Assembly: GCF_019583405.1 (NCBI RefSeq)
Contig: NZ_SZUU01000001.1
Location: 496,001-560,000 of the forward strand
Length of the DNA stretch: 64,000 bases
From: Bacteroides fragilis
Lineage (GTDB): Bacteria > Bacteroidota > Bacteroidia > Bacteroidales > Bacteroidaceae
Direction of reading: 5' to 3'
Below, piece after piece: positions 27,605-36,857 of the stretch. Positions within the stretch are counted from its first letter, which is position 1. Every line of letters starts with the position of its first letter. The translations under genes were made by a program, and so were the position numbers. The notes beneath the pieces are model-generated. The model was not told where the DNA came from, ran no database searches, and was given only the letters and a program-made list of their open reading frames with translations.

Positions 27605-29102
27605 CTCCCCAACGGTACATTATGTATATGTCTTTTTAGGGGAAGTTAAAAACCTCTCCTGTTTTCCTTTTGTTATTTTAGTCTGATTATGCAGCCGCTC
27701 TTTTTTTCTTTTCAACCTTTTCTATCATGCATACTGCATTGGCCGTATGTATTCCAAAGAAAATCCAAAGCATTTCCGTTTTCCTGTTTCTAGCTTTAAT
27801 TCTGGCCAGTGAGTAATGTTGTTTCTGCGTTCCAAAACTTCCTTCCAGGCGGGTCGCTCTTTCACGGCTGAGTTCCGACCGTAAGATCTTCCGAAGTGGC
27901 TCATCTTTGGACGCTCTGCCCTTACGCTTAAAGGAAGTACTTATATGATATTTAGTACAAAATTTCCGGTTGGCATTATTAGCATAGATTGAATCCGCTG
28001 CAAGCGCCTTAACCCTAACCCCGGTCAGTTGTTGTTGCAGATGAATACAGTCTTTCAAATGTACTCCTTCGTTAAAAGCCTTAAAGGAGATATGTTCAAT
28101 AAAGGAGATTCCATCTATCTGTATATTGTTGACTTTGGCTCCGAATTCAACGGATTTGGTTTCCTTGCCTCTGATAATGGGGCGAAGGTAATGCCGGTCG
28201 ATACTCACAATACGGTTGGGCACTTTTTTGCCTGCAAATAAATTCTTCCCTTGCTCAAGGACCGTCCGTATGACCGAGAAACGTCTTTGGTAATCAGAGG
28301 ATAGTGTAAGCCTGTGCCTGTAGGATAAATGAAGCTGCTCCAGCTGGTCCAGTAACTTTTCCAATAACTGAAGTAGTCTGCGTTTAATCATACGGGTCTG
28401 TGATTTCCTGCGTTTACGCAGTTTGCTAGAAGCAAGGTAGGCACGGCTTACATCAAGATACTTGTTACGGGGACGTTGCATGTGCAATGTCCGGCAATGT
28501 TTGCACAGATGACGATGAAGCCATACAATACCTTCCCATAAGAGTTTGACATCAGTAGGAAAGCGCAGATGACTTTCATAACAGGTGGCATCGGTCATAC
28601 AGACATGAAGGTTCTCAAGATAAGGTTTCCAATGCTCTGCCAAAATAAGCTGGAGGGACTCAATATCAAGGCGAGCCGCTAGTTCCTGACGAATCGCACT
28701 AACGATTTTAGGATTGGTTAGCGGATGAAGCGGATCGATCTGAACACCACAAAATAACTGGTAATGAATATTACCGTTTAAATGGTCAATCAGTTGTGAA
28801 TCGGAAAAGTTGGTATAAGACTTCAAGACCATCAAGGCTATTTTACCTTCGGGAGAAAAATAACTTTTACGCCCCAAAGCAGAGGACTTCAAATGCATTT
28901 GTCGGGCCAGTTCCGAGAAAGGGAATAAAGAATGGAGGCGACCTAATTCACTCGTTGCAAAACTTTGACGATATTTTTTAAGCATATCGAACTCACTAAA
29001 ACCTAAACAAGGTTCGATTTCTGATATTTTTTGTATCTTTACCATGTGTTTTTATTTTAGATTACCCCCGTTTTGGCCGTCAAACCGTTTTTTAGGGGGA
29101 AT
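27605..29102 (-). mobile_element. Insertion sequence with one transposase gene (boundaries approximate)
   Basis: The element is defined by its transposase. Each flank carries a 35-36-bp segment bracketed by runs of C and G (27607-27642 and 29065-29099), both ending in a TTTTTAGGGG-like run in the same orientation. A clean terminal inverted repeat and target duplication could not be found by eye, so the limits are estimates. Confidence 0.6.
27687..29045 (-). CDS. DDE transposase (IS1182/IS5-like)
   Basis: 452 residues, full length. The N-terminal region (about residues 1-115) has the SPEGKIALMVLKSYTNFSDSQLIDHLNGNIHYQLFCG pattern of IS4-superfamily proteins with DUF772-like domains. Catalytic acidic residues are probably in MTDATCYESHLRFP, LAADSIYANNANRKF and RLEGSFGTQKQHYSL. 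The tail is Lys-rich (EKVEKKKRAAA). The gene looks intact, so the element may still be active. Confidence 0.85.
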   Translation of the reverse strand: MVKIQKISEIEPCLGFSEFDMLKKYRQSFATSELGRLHSLFPFSELARQMHLKSSALGRKSYFSPEGKIALMVLKSYTNFSDSQLIDHLNGNIHYQLFCGVQIDPLHPLTNPKIVSAIRQELAARLDIESLQLILAEHWKPYLENLHVCMTDATCYESHLRFPTDVKLLWEGIVWLHRHLCKHCRTLHMQRPRNKYLDVSRAYLASSKLRKRRKSQTRMIKRRLLQLLEKLLDQLEQLHLSYRHRLTLSSDYQRRFSVIRTVLEQGKNLFAGKKVPNRIVSIDRHYLRPIIRGKETKSVEFGAKVNNIQIDGISFIEHISFKAFNEGVHLKDCIHLQQQLTGVRVKALAADSIYANNANRKFCTKYHISTSFKRKGRASKDEPLRKILRSELSRERATRLEGSFGTQKQHYSLARIKARNRKTEMLWIFFGIHTANAVCMIEKVEKKKRAAA

Positions 29103-29119
29103 GCTTAAAGATACAAAAA

Positions 29120-29148
29120 AGGCAACTAACTCGCAATGAATTAGTTGC
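29120..29148. terminator. Terminator between the IS and the MFS gene
   Basis: 9-bp perfect stem (ggcaactaa / ttagttgcc) flanked by A- and T-rich sequence. Likely belongs to the minus-strand MFS gene ending at 29248. Confidence 0.7.
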
Positions 29149-29247
29149 CTTAAATTTTCTTATTTTAGGAATATCCCTAAGTAAAGAAGTACGAACGGTG
29201 ATCAGCTTTTTCCCTAATAAATGATCAGAGGATAACCAATCCCATAT

Positions 29248-30459
29248 CTATTTACTTTGCTTTTCCAGATCTCTGACAGCCGGAATGCACATCATCAAAA
29301 TTGAGGTAAATACAATTGCTATCCCACAACAGATAAAAATATTGGCTATTCCTAAACTATCAGCAATAAATCCGGTAATGAACAACCCAATGATAGAAGG
29401 CAATAAGCTCACGCTGTCAAAAAGGGAAAACACACGTCCTAAATATGCCGGTTTAAACTGAGTTTGCAGTAATGAAGTAAAAGGTCCGGAAAAAAATGGA
29501 ACAACTATACCTTGTGCCACTGTTAATGCTGCAAAAAGTACAAATCCATCAGCCGGAAGTATTCCACAAAATGCCAATGCCGCACCAAGCAAAAAATAGG
29601 AAATGGAAATCAACAAAGTTTTACGTATCTTTGGATTCCATACACCCAATAAGGCACCACCGGCCAACATGCCAGCACCGAAAAGAGTTTCTATCAAACT
29701 TACTTGATATGCTGTTCCCGAGAAATTTTTCAAAGTCATCAACGGCATCAATGCCACCATTGGCATAACAAAAAATGTAACCAGAACTTCAGTTACCATT
29801 ACCCAACTGACTCCTTTATTACGCATAATTACATTAAATCCATCTCGCATATCATAAAGTACATTTTTAGCTGAGGTATTTTCTTGTTTAGGATTGGGAA
29901 TATACACAAAAAGTAAAGCTGTACAAGCTATTATAGCTCCCAATACGTCCAGAAGCATGACAAGACTCATGTCAAACGCAAGGAGCAATATGGCTCCAAG
30001 AGCCGGACCACCAATGTTACAAATCGACTGGATAGCTTGATTGATACCCGCAATGCGCATAAGCTCTTTTTCCGGTGCCAACAATGGTACAGAGGATTTC
30101 ATGGCAGGCGTATGAAATGCACCGCCAACCGAACGCAACATAAGTAAAAGATATATATGCCATAATTCGATTATATCCAAATAGAACAGCAAAGCGATCA
30201 CTCCGGAACAGAGAGCAACAAAACTGTCAGCACCAATCATAGTCCATTTACGATTCCAACGATCGACAAAGACACCGGCAAAAGGACCTAATAAAGCTTG
30301 TGGTAATAAAGCAGCGATAGTTGCAAATGACAATACCTCCGCAGATCCCGTTTTAAGACTAATCCACAAAACAATAGAAAACTGGGCAATAGAACTACTT
30401 AGTATGGAGAATAGTTGCCCTGTCCATATAATGATAAACTTTTTCTTCCAATTATTCAT
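29248..30459 (-). CDS. MFS exporter, Mef/enterobactin-exporter-like
   Basis: 403 residues, twelve membrane helices. FIIIWTGQLFSILSSSIAQFSIVLWI and GPFAGVFVDRWNRKWTM resemble the MFS_3 type exporters (MefA macrolide exporters, EntS). The D-R-x-x-R/K loop motif after TM2 is intact. Its substrate cannot be deduced; drug or metabolite export is a guess from family. It lies within the tRNA-Lys-flanked segment. A TATCTTTG -7 element at 30649-30656 (minus strand) would give a 190-nt leader. Confidence 0.78.
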   Translation of the reverse strand: MNNWKKKFIIIWTGQLFSILSSSIAQFSIVLWISLKTGSAEVLSFATIAALLPQALLGPFAGVFVDRWNRKWTMIGADSFVALCSGVIALLFYLDIIELWHIYLLLMLRSVGGAFHTPAMKSSVPLLAPEKELMRIAGINQAIQSICNIGGPALGAILLLAFDMSLVMLLDVLGAIIACTALLFVYIPNPKQENTSAKNVLYDMRDGFNVIMRNKGVSWVMVTEVLVTFFVMPMVALMPLMTLKNFSGTAYQVSLIETLFGAGMLAGGALLGVWNPKIRKTLLISISYFLLGAALAFCGILPADGFVLFAALTVAQGIVVPFFSGPFTSLLQTQFKPAYLGRVFSLFDSVSLLPSIIGLFITGFIADSLGIANIFICCGIAIVFTSILMMCIPAVRDLEKQSK

Positions 30460-30688
30460 AATAAGTTTGATAAAGAATGAAATTATTTCCCTGTTGCATC
30501 TATGCAGAAGAAAAAAAGAATAGGATACACCCCTGGAAAACCTAAGATATATCTAAAACGGGATGAAACTGTAGCTAAGCCAGCTCCAAATGATTGACGA
30601 GTATGTTAAACTGATAAGTTGTTTTCATCAAATTAATTTTTGCGGTGGCAAAGATAAAACAATATTTCAAAATGTCACCAAAAACAAA

Positions 30689-30714
30689 AAGGAGATTATA
30701 AATAATCTCCTTTT
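30689..30714 (-). terminator. Terminator of the right tRNA-Lys gene
   Basis: Perfect 11-bp arms (aaaggagatta / taatctccttt) with a short AT loop directly after the tRNA 3' end, followed on the minus strand by a T-run. Confidence 0.82.
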
Positions 30715-30715
30715 G

Positions 30716-30788
30716 TACACCCTCAGGGACTCGAACCCTGGACCCATTGATTAAGAGTCAATTGCTCTACCAGCTGAGCTAAGAGTGC
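30716..30788 (-). tRNA. tRNA-Lys (anticodon CTT), right copy
   Basis: 73 nt, identical to 25635-25707. It also has its own consensus promoter element (TACTTTTG on the minus strand, 30809-30816) and its own terminator, so both copies are probably expressed. Confidence 0.95.
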
Positions 30789-30876
30789 TTGTTTCTCGTT
30801 TGCGGTTGCAAAAGTATGGCTTTTATTTTATACTGCCAAATAAATAGGCCTGTTTTTTACTCTTTTTTTCTCACAT

Positions 30877-31680
30877 TTATTCAAACTCATAGAGCTCCGA
30901 AGGCGTATTTCTCTTTAAAGCAAGTAGTTGCACATCTTTCCCGACAATAATACCTTTACTCTTCAATTTCCACTCAACTGTCTTATATGCTAACTCCGGA
31001 TGATTATTATCTTTACTCAGATGACAAAGCCAAATATAACGAAGATGCTCCATTATGTTTTCCGCAAGAAAGTTAGCAGTATCTATATTACTCATATGAC
31101 CTGTTTTGCTTGAGATACGCTCTTTCAGATATGTCGGATAAGGTCCCATACGAAGCATTTCTTCATCATAATTAGCCTCAATAATCAGATAGTGGGCTTT
31201 GCAAATATATCGGGCAGCAGTCGGAGTAATCTCTCCCAAGTCGGTAAGGAATGAAAAAACCTTTCCGTCAATTTCTATACAATAGCCTACATTATCTGTT
31301 CCATCATGCGGAACTTCAAAAGACTCGATACGAAAATCTTCCAATTGCATCGGTTCTTCTTTCTCCAAATAGCGTACAGAACCATGCAACTTTTCTGTCA
31401 TACAATAGCTTTTATTGATTCCTGCATGTACACGTGCCGTAGTATATACCGGAATATTCAATTTCTCACCTAAATGTCCTACAGCTTTAATATGATCGGC
31501 ATGATCGTGAGTAATAAATACTGCACGTATCGAGTCCATCGTCACATTTATGTCTTTCAGTGATTTTTTAATTGTACGAATTCCAATACCCGCATCAATG
31601 AGTATGCCGTATTTTTCGGTACCTATATAATAGCAGTTTCCACTACTGCCACTGGCCAGGCTTATAAATCTAATCTTCAT
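30877..31680 (-). CDS. MBL-fold hydrolase, YycJ/WalJ-like
   Basis: About 267 residues from ATG 31680 (MKIRFISLASGSSGNCYY). The metallo-beta-lactamase signature THDHADH is present, and the SLASGSSGNCYYIGT opening is typical of YycJ/WalJ proteins, which act on nucleic acids (5'-exonuclease in Bacillus). The start at 31713 lies in a GC-repeat-like gap (two copies of a gccggcaa block at 31706-31735) and is less likely. Probably monocistronic or co-transcribed with the POT transporter 78 bp upstream. Confidence 0.85.
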   Translation of the reverse strand: MKIRFISLASGSSGNCYYIGTEKYGILIDAGIGIRTIKKSLKDINVTMDSIRAVFITHDHADHIKAVGHLGEKLNIPVYTTARVHAGINKSYCMTEKLHGSVRYLEKEEPMQLEDFRIESFEVPHDGTDNVGYCIEIDGKVFSFLTDLGEITPTAARYICKAHYLIIEANYDEEMLRMGPYPTYLKERISSKTGHMSNIDTANFLAENIMEHLRYIWLCHLSKDNNHPELAYKTVEWKLKSKGIIVGKDVQLLALKRNTPSELYEFE

Positions 31681-31758
31681 TATTCTCTTCTTTTTAATGC
31701 AAATTGCCGGCAACTTTTATGGCAAATTGCCGGCAAATATACATAAAAAAGGAAACAA

Positions 31759-33147
31759 TCAGACGTTAGTTTTCTTCTTTTTATCGATGAAATCAGTGAT
31801 TTTTGCAAAAATAAGCAAAGCAATTGCTGCAACCAAACCGATTGCCGCAAAGTAATACCAGATGTAATGTGCATTCACACTGGCAACTTCCCAAGCCTCT
31901 TTGGATTCAAACAAAATTGGATCCGGGCAATACTTGGTCAGAAGAACGCCGGCAAGACCAAATCCGAAAATTGAAGATAAAAAAGAATGAAGATGACTAA
32001 ACCCTAAATACATACCTTCCTCACCTTTGGGAGCCTGTAGAGAAAAATATTCCAAATAACGGGGAGATATAAAACATTCTGCTAAACCTTGAACTACGAT
32101 ACCGGCAATCATCATCAATGTAATATTGCTTATTCCAGAAACAACTTCATTATCCAAAAGATTGCCGCATGCCATCAATAGAGCAGAGACCGGAATCAGA
32201 AACATACCAATATTCATTGAGGTAATGGCACTGCGTTTTGCCATCCAACGAGTTACAAAACTAACACAACATACTACAACAAAAGGATTTACATTAGCAA
32301 TCCATCCCGGTTTGGCTGTTTCACCTGCCATACGAATTACATACTTTGGCATCGTAGCATAAAGTTGGTGCTGCACCATCCAAAATCCCGTGATAATAAG
32401 TATTAGAATCAATAAACGCCAATTGGTGACAATACGCAAGAAACCTTGCCCGATCTCACGCATACTTTTTCCTTCTCCTACGGTGTGGGTTGATTTATAC
32501 AAAAAGAAAACAGCCAACAAAGCAATAAGAGTCATAAATCCGGAGAAATAGTTTATGTAAATATATGCCTGATCACCAATCATATTTCGGAGAGGATCGA
32601 TAACTGTTTTTCCGGTAAAAGCACCGATGTTAACCATCATGTAGAAAATAGAATATCCACGTGCACGGGTAGCCTCGGTTGTTTCCTTGGCAACAGAAGC
32701 CGAAATAACAGACTTAATAAATGAGCCGCCTATCATGATTATAAATAAAACCGGCACTATCAACCAACGGAAAACGCTATCCGTCAATCCACTAAAATGG
32801 GTACTTGCCCCATAGCTCACCAGCCCGGTACTTTCAAGCAATGTAGGCAATACTCCTAAACCAAAGTATCCGGCAGTTAATAACGAAAAGGCAACAAGCA
32901 TTGATTTACGAAAACCAATCTTATCGGCATATGCTCCGGTAAAAATAGGAAGCAAGTATAATCCACCGGAAAAAAGACCGGAAATCATACTTGCTTCGAA
33001 ATCATTAAAACCTAAAATAGTAGATAAGTAAATAGTGAGAACGATAAACACAGCATAGTAAGCCATGCGTTCAAACAGTTCGACTGTGTTGCTGACATAA
33101 AAGGCTCTTGTGAACCCTTTGGCAGCAGGCTGAGGGGAATTGTTCAT
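31759..33147 (-). CDS. POT/PTR2-family transporter (MFS)
   Basis: 462 residues, twelve to fourteen membrane segments. The N-terminal NTVELFERMAYYAVFIVLTIYL is the ExxER-like proton-coupling motif of proton-dependent oligopeptide transporters, and GYSIFYMMVNIGAFTGK matches the TM5 FYxxINxG signature. Imports di/tripeptides in symport with protons, by family. A TATCTTTG -7 element at 33183-33190 (minus strand) is positioned about 36 bp before the ATG. Confidence 0.85.
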   Translation of the reverse strand: MNNSPQPAAKGFTRAFYVSNTVELFERMAYYAVFIVLTIYLSTILGFNDFEASMISGLFSGGLYLLPIFTGAYADKIGFRKSMLVAFSLLTAGYFGLGVLPTLLESTGLVSYGASTHFSGLTDSVFRWLIVPVLFIIMIGGSFIKSVISASVAKETTEATRARGYSIFYMMVNIGAFTGKTVIDPLRNMIGDQAYIYINYFSGFMTLIALLAVFFLYKSTHTVGEGKSMREIGQGFLRIVTNWRLLILILIITGFWMVQHQLYATMPKYVIRMAGETAKPGWIANVNPFVVVCCVSFVTRWMAKRSAITSMNIGMFLIPVSALLMACGNLLDNEVVSGISNITLMMIAGIVVQGLAECFISPRYLEYFSLQAPKGEEGMYLGFSHLHSFLSSIFGFGLAGVLLTKYCPDPILFESKEAWEVASVNAHYIWYYFAAIGLVAAIALLIFAKITDFIDKKKKTNV

Positions 33148-33295
33148 TTATGTTTTTCTTTTTTAAAATTGATAATAGGACGCAAAGATAAGATTTTCTG
33201 CCAATGCGACACCCCCACATCTAAAATAAAAGCCGGAAAAGGCTTGAAAAGCGAATTTCCGACTCAGTTTATTGTAACAGATAAGATGACACTAA

Positions 33296-34702
33296 TTAAA
33301 AATGAAAAAAGTTTTTGGCATTAAAATAACTTATATCTTCAACCATCTGACAGACACGCTCCATTTCCGACAAAGGTATCTCACCGTTTTCCACATCACA
33401 CCCCAATAAATTACATAAAGTACGACGAAAATATTCATGACGAGGATAGGAGAGGAAGGAGCGAGAATCCGTCAACATTCCCACGAAACGGCTCAATAAT
33501 CCGAGAAGAGAAAGAGCATTCAATTGCCTTTCCATTCCATCCTTCTGATCAAGGAACCACCATCCCGACCCGAACTGAATCTTACCAGGTATACTCCCGT
33601 CTTGAAAATTACCTATCATGGTGGCAATTACTTCGTTTGCACAAGGATTCAGGTTATACAGAATTGTTTTAGTCAACTTACCTTTTGAATTCAGCCGATC
33701 CAGGAATTTACTCATGGCTTTAGCTGTAGCAAACTCACCTATTGAATCGAATCCCGTATCGGGTCCCAACTGCTTGAACATTCGGCTGTTATTGTTCCGA
33801 ATAGCACCGTAATGAAATTGTTGTGTCCATCCTTTTTCCCAGTCCATTTCACCGAGCACAACTAACATTGCTGATTTAAACTTCAAAACTTCTTCTTTTG
33901 TCAATTCCGAACCGCCGTATATTTTATTGAAAATAGTTTTAATCTCACCTTCCGTATAGTCCTCAGCATAAAATTCTTCGATCCCGTGATCAGACAGCTT
34001 ACACCCTTGCTCTGCAAAATAGTCGTGACGTTTACGCAAAGCTAAGATCATATCATTATAGTCAGAAATAGTAATCTCACTTATTTCTGACAATTTTTCT
34101 ATATAAGTGCGAAAATCTGAAGGAACTTCCACAGCCATAACTTTATCCGGTCGCCATGTGGGGAGCATCTTGATTTCAAATCCACTTTCGCGAGTTCTAA
34201 TATGATATTCCAATGAATCGATAGGATCATCCGTTGTACATACGGTTTCCACATGATAACGCCGCATCATTCCGCGAGCAGAATATTCCTGAGAAGAAAG
34301 TTTCTCATTACATTCATCATAAATTTCACGTGCTGTTTTCGGATTTAGTACTTTATCAATACCAAATGCAGTTTTCAGTTCCAAATGCGTCCAGTGGTAC
34401 AGTGGATTACGGAAAGTATATGGGACCGTTTCTGCCCATTTCTCAAATTTCTCCCAATCTGACGTTTCTTTACCGGTACAAAAGCATTCATCCACACCAT
34501 TGGAACGCATGGCACGCCATTTATAATGATCACCGCCTAACCATATTTCAGTTAAGGACTTAAACCGATAATCATCCGCTACCATTTGGGGATTTAAATG
34601 ACAATGATAATCAATAATTGGCATCTTAGCCGCATGATTATGATATAATTCCTGAGCCGTTTCGGTTTGAAGCAGGAAATTTTTATCCATAAAATTTTTC
34701 AT
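33296..34702 (-). CDS. uxaC: Glucuronate isomerase
   Basis: 468 residues. The opening MPIIDYHCHLNPQMVADDYRF contains the amidohydrolase-like HxH metal site, and PTWRPDKVMAVE, YGAIRNNNSRMFKQLGPDTGFDS and LLSRFVGMLTDSRSFLSYPRHEYFRRTLC are typical UxaC segments. Converts D-glucuronate to D-fructuronate (and galacturonate to tagaturonate) in hexuronate breakdown, for example of pectin or host glycans. It stands alone here; other uxu/uxa genes must be elsewhere. Confidence 0.95.
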   Translation of the reverse strand: MKNFMDKNFLLQTETAQELYHNHAAKMPIIDYHCHLNPQMVADDYRFKSLTEIWLGGDHYKWRAMRSNGVDECFCTGKETSDWEKFEKWAETVPYTFRNPLYHWTHLELKTAFGIDKVLNPKTAREIYDECNEKLSSQEYSARGMMRRYHVETVCTTDDPIDSLEYHIRTRESGFEIKMLPTWRPDKVMAVEVPSDFRTYIEKLSEISEITISDYNDMILALRKRHDYFAEQGCKLSDHGIEEFYAEDYTEGEIKTIFNKIYGGSELTKEEVLKFKSAMLVVLGEMDWEKGWTQQFHYGAIRNNNSRMFKQLGPDTGFDSIGEFATAKAMSKFLDRLNSKGKLTKTILYNLNPCANEVIATMIGNFQDGSIPGKIQFGSGWWFLDQKDGMERQLNALSLLGLLSRFVGMLTDSRSFLSYPRHEYFRRTLCNLLGCDVENGEIPLSEMERVCQMVEDISYFNAKNFFHF

Positions 34703-34927
34703 TCTTTTGTGCTTTTATTGTATAGAATAATTATCTAAGATATAATTAAGATTACACTATTGATTATAAGCAAAATACCTTCTATTTATATTTTGATTTC
34801 ATCAATCGTTATCGAACACAAAATTAAAAAAATTACTTAGAGATACAAAAATAAACCGGATATTTATAGGATTCTGATCTTAAAATAAGAAAGGAAAAAC
34901 GTTTTATCAGAATGAAGGTTACAAGGT

Positions 34928-35038
34928 GTTAACTTCCTACCTCCAATGAAGTTAACTTCCTATTTCCAAGAAGTTAACTTCCTACATATAGGATGTTAAT
35001 ATCGTATTCTTAAGATGTTAACTTCTTAAAATACGGAT
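34928..35038. repeat. Five tandem 22-23-bp repeats upstream of uxaC
   Basis: Units start at 34928, 34951, 34973, 34995 and 35017 and are 23, 22, 22, 22 and 22 bp. Each begins GTTAA; four of five begin GTTAACTTC, containing the palindrome GTTAAC. The inner halves vary. They lie in the 391-bp gap between uxaC and the FHA gene, 226-336 bp upstream of the uxaC ATG. The rest of that gap is AT-rich without a gene. Confidence 0.85.
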
Positions 35039-35093
35039 ATCCCAAATGTTTGGTGTGCACCGCATACTACTGCCTATACCTTCTAATAGGAGG

Positions 35094-35627
35094 TCAAATT
35101 TCTTCTTTTTTTGCAGCACGAAGGATAAGAGTAGTGGCTCCAATAGTAATAATGGCTCCGTCATCAATGCGAATACGGTCTTTATCCCCCAAGATCTCGT
35201 TCATCAAGAAAGTTCCGGTCAGGCTTGGGGCATCACGAAGAGTATAAACCAATTCTCCTTGTCTGTTACGCTTCACATTAATAATACAGTGGCGTCTGTC
35301 CATACTCATATCACCGGTTTCAATCGGAGTATTAATATCTGTACCTACGCAACGGCGACCAATGATATTATCACCTTCTTGCAGAGGTAACACTTGCTTG
35401 AAACCGAAGACATTTTCAATGACAACGATACAGCCAAACTCTTCTTTATATACATCTTCATCCAATTTCTCTTCCTTACGAGGAGCCTTCATCTTACTCT
35501 TCCCCAGACGAATACTGAATTGCTTACCACAGTGTTCACATACAAAAACCAATGACTGGCCTTCGCTATATTTAGTTTCATCAAAAGAAAGATAGTTCTC
35601 ACATTTAGGACAAAGAATTCTTTTCAT
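35094..35627 (-). CDS. FHA-domain protein with N-terminal zinc ribbon
   Basis: 177 residues. Two CxxC pairs (CPKCENYLSFD and CEHCGKQF) form an MJ0042-like zinc ribbon at residues 6-36. A forkhead-associated domain lies at about residues 75-170, with NIIGRRC and MSMDRRHCIINV as the phosphothreonine-binding loops. It probably recognises phosphothreonine in a partner protein. It follows the HU/SPOR gene by 10 bp, so the two are likely an operon. Confidence 0.85.
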   Translation of the reverse strand: MKRILCPKCENYLSFDETKYSEGQSLVFVCEHCGKQFSIRLGKSKMKAPRKEEKLDEDVYKEEFGCIVVIENVFGFKQVLPLQEGDNIIGRRCVGTDINTPIETGDMSMDRRHCIINVKRNRQGELVYTLRDAPSLTGTFLMNEILGDKDRIRIDDGAIITIGATTLILRAAKKEEI

Positions 35628-35637
35628 TATAAAATAT

Positions 35638-36699
35638 TTATTTAGCTAACATCCAGGCGTTCTTATAAGCCTCGTTCTCTCTTAATTTCAACAGTTGACG
35701 GTTGGCATCTTCACGATCGGCACATGACATAATACTCACGCGAATCTTGCCGTCACCCATCAATACTTTGGCACCTGCATATCCCTTGGCTTTAAGTTCA
35801 CCTGCCATCGCCTCCGCATCTTTCGTATTAGCTACGCTGGCAATAATTATATGATATGGAAAAGTTTTTTCCACAACCTTAGTTTCGGTTGCTTTCATTG
35901 TCTTTTCCGGTTGGTTAACTTTCACTTCTTTTACCGCAACCGGCTTTACTACAGACTCTTTACGAACAGTAGACGACTTTTTCTTCGCGGTTGCCGGTTT
36001 GGTTTGTGGGATGGCATCAACTGATTTTAGCATAACCGGAGTCATTGCCACCGATTGTTTCTCTATCTTTTCAAACAAATCAGTTGGAAGTAGCCGGGCA
36101 TAATTTCCTTTTTCAATATATGTATTCTCTACCGGTGTTGACATAAAGAAAAACAATGCAACCGCTGCAATCATAGCTACGGCATTTCTCAAAAAGGCCC
36201 AGTTCGCTCTGAATTCATAACTTGTCTTTTTCTTAAGAACAGTCGGAAGAATTTGTTCTTTCTCCGGACATCGCAAAGCCGACAGCTCCTTCATCTCAAA
36301 CGAGTCGAGCCCATAGAGGTAAGGAGTGGTAATTTTATTGTCATAAGGAACAAACTCGTAAGTATTATGAATGGTATAGCGGATTTCTCCAATATTAGGA
36401 AGATCAGTTTTTCCATCCTCATGCAGAGCGGAGATAAGTTCTGCCACCTCTTTTTCTACCATTTTCGTAGCATCCGAGAAATTAGTATCGTACACAGCCA
36501 TATAAGATTGTACTAAAACACCATCATTCAACGTCAATTGAGGATTGAAGCCAATAGTACGGGTAGGAGGGAGGAATAAATTCTCTTCAGCCACTCTCAT
36601 AGCAGGGGCGTAGTGGGTTATAAATCCACCAAAACCGGGAACGATCACACAATCATTCTCTAATAATAATACTTCAATATGCTGTGCCAATTCAATCAT
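35638..36699 (-). CDS. HU-CCDC81-type and SPOR-domain membrane protein
   Basis: 353 residues. Two N-terminal HU-like domains of the CCDC81 type (MIELAQHIEVLLLENDCVIVPGFGG, then FNPQLTLNDGVLVQSY) precede one membrane segment at about residues 170-190, a Lys/Val-rich linker, and a C-terminal SPOR domain (YHIIIASVANTKDAEAMAGEL). SPOR domains bind denuded peptidoglycan at the division site, so a role linking envelope and cell division is plausible. A TAATTTTG element (36705-36712, minus strand) lies only 5 bp before the ATG and would imply a leaderless or near-leaderless mRNA. Confidence 0.85.
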   Translation of the reverse strand: MIELAQHIEVLLLENDCVIVPGFGGFITHYAPAMRVAEENLFLPPTRTIGFNPQLTLNDGVLVQSYMAVYDTNFSDATKMVEKEVAELISALHEDGKTDLPNIGEIRYTIHNTYEFVPYDNKITTPYLYGLDSFEMKELSALRCPEKEQILPTVLKKKTSYEFRANWAFLRNAVAMIAAVALFFFMSTPVENTYIEKGNYARLLPTDLFEKIEKQSVAMTPVMLKSVDAIPQTKPATAKKKSSTVRKESVVKPVAVKEVKVNQPEKTMKATETKVVEKTFPYHIIIASVANTKDAEAMAGELKAKGYAGAKVLMGDGKIRVSIMSCADREDANRQLLKLRENEAYKNAWMLAK

Positions 36700-36831
36700 G
36701 TGTGCAAAATTAACTGATTAATTCAAGATATGCCATAAAACCGCACATTTTATTATTAACAAATGCTAAACGCAGGCTTCCTTTCTTAGTCATCTATAAC
36801 TGTCATATTAGAAAAAATGCCTACTTTTGCG

Positions 36832-36839
36832 CTACTTAA
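36832..36839 (+). promoter_or_regulatory. -7 element TACTTTTG, rfbC-ugd
   Basis: TAnnTTTG match 18 bp before the rfbC ATG. Confidence 0.6.
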
Positions 36840-36857
36840 TAATATCATCAGAAACGA

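Noticed and set aside
34928..35038. CRISPR array
   Set aside because: Repeats are only 22 bp in total with no spacers of uniform length, no leader, and no cas genes nearby.
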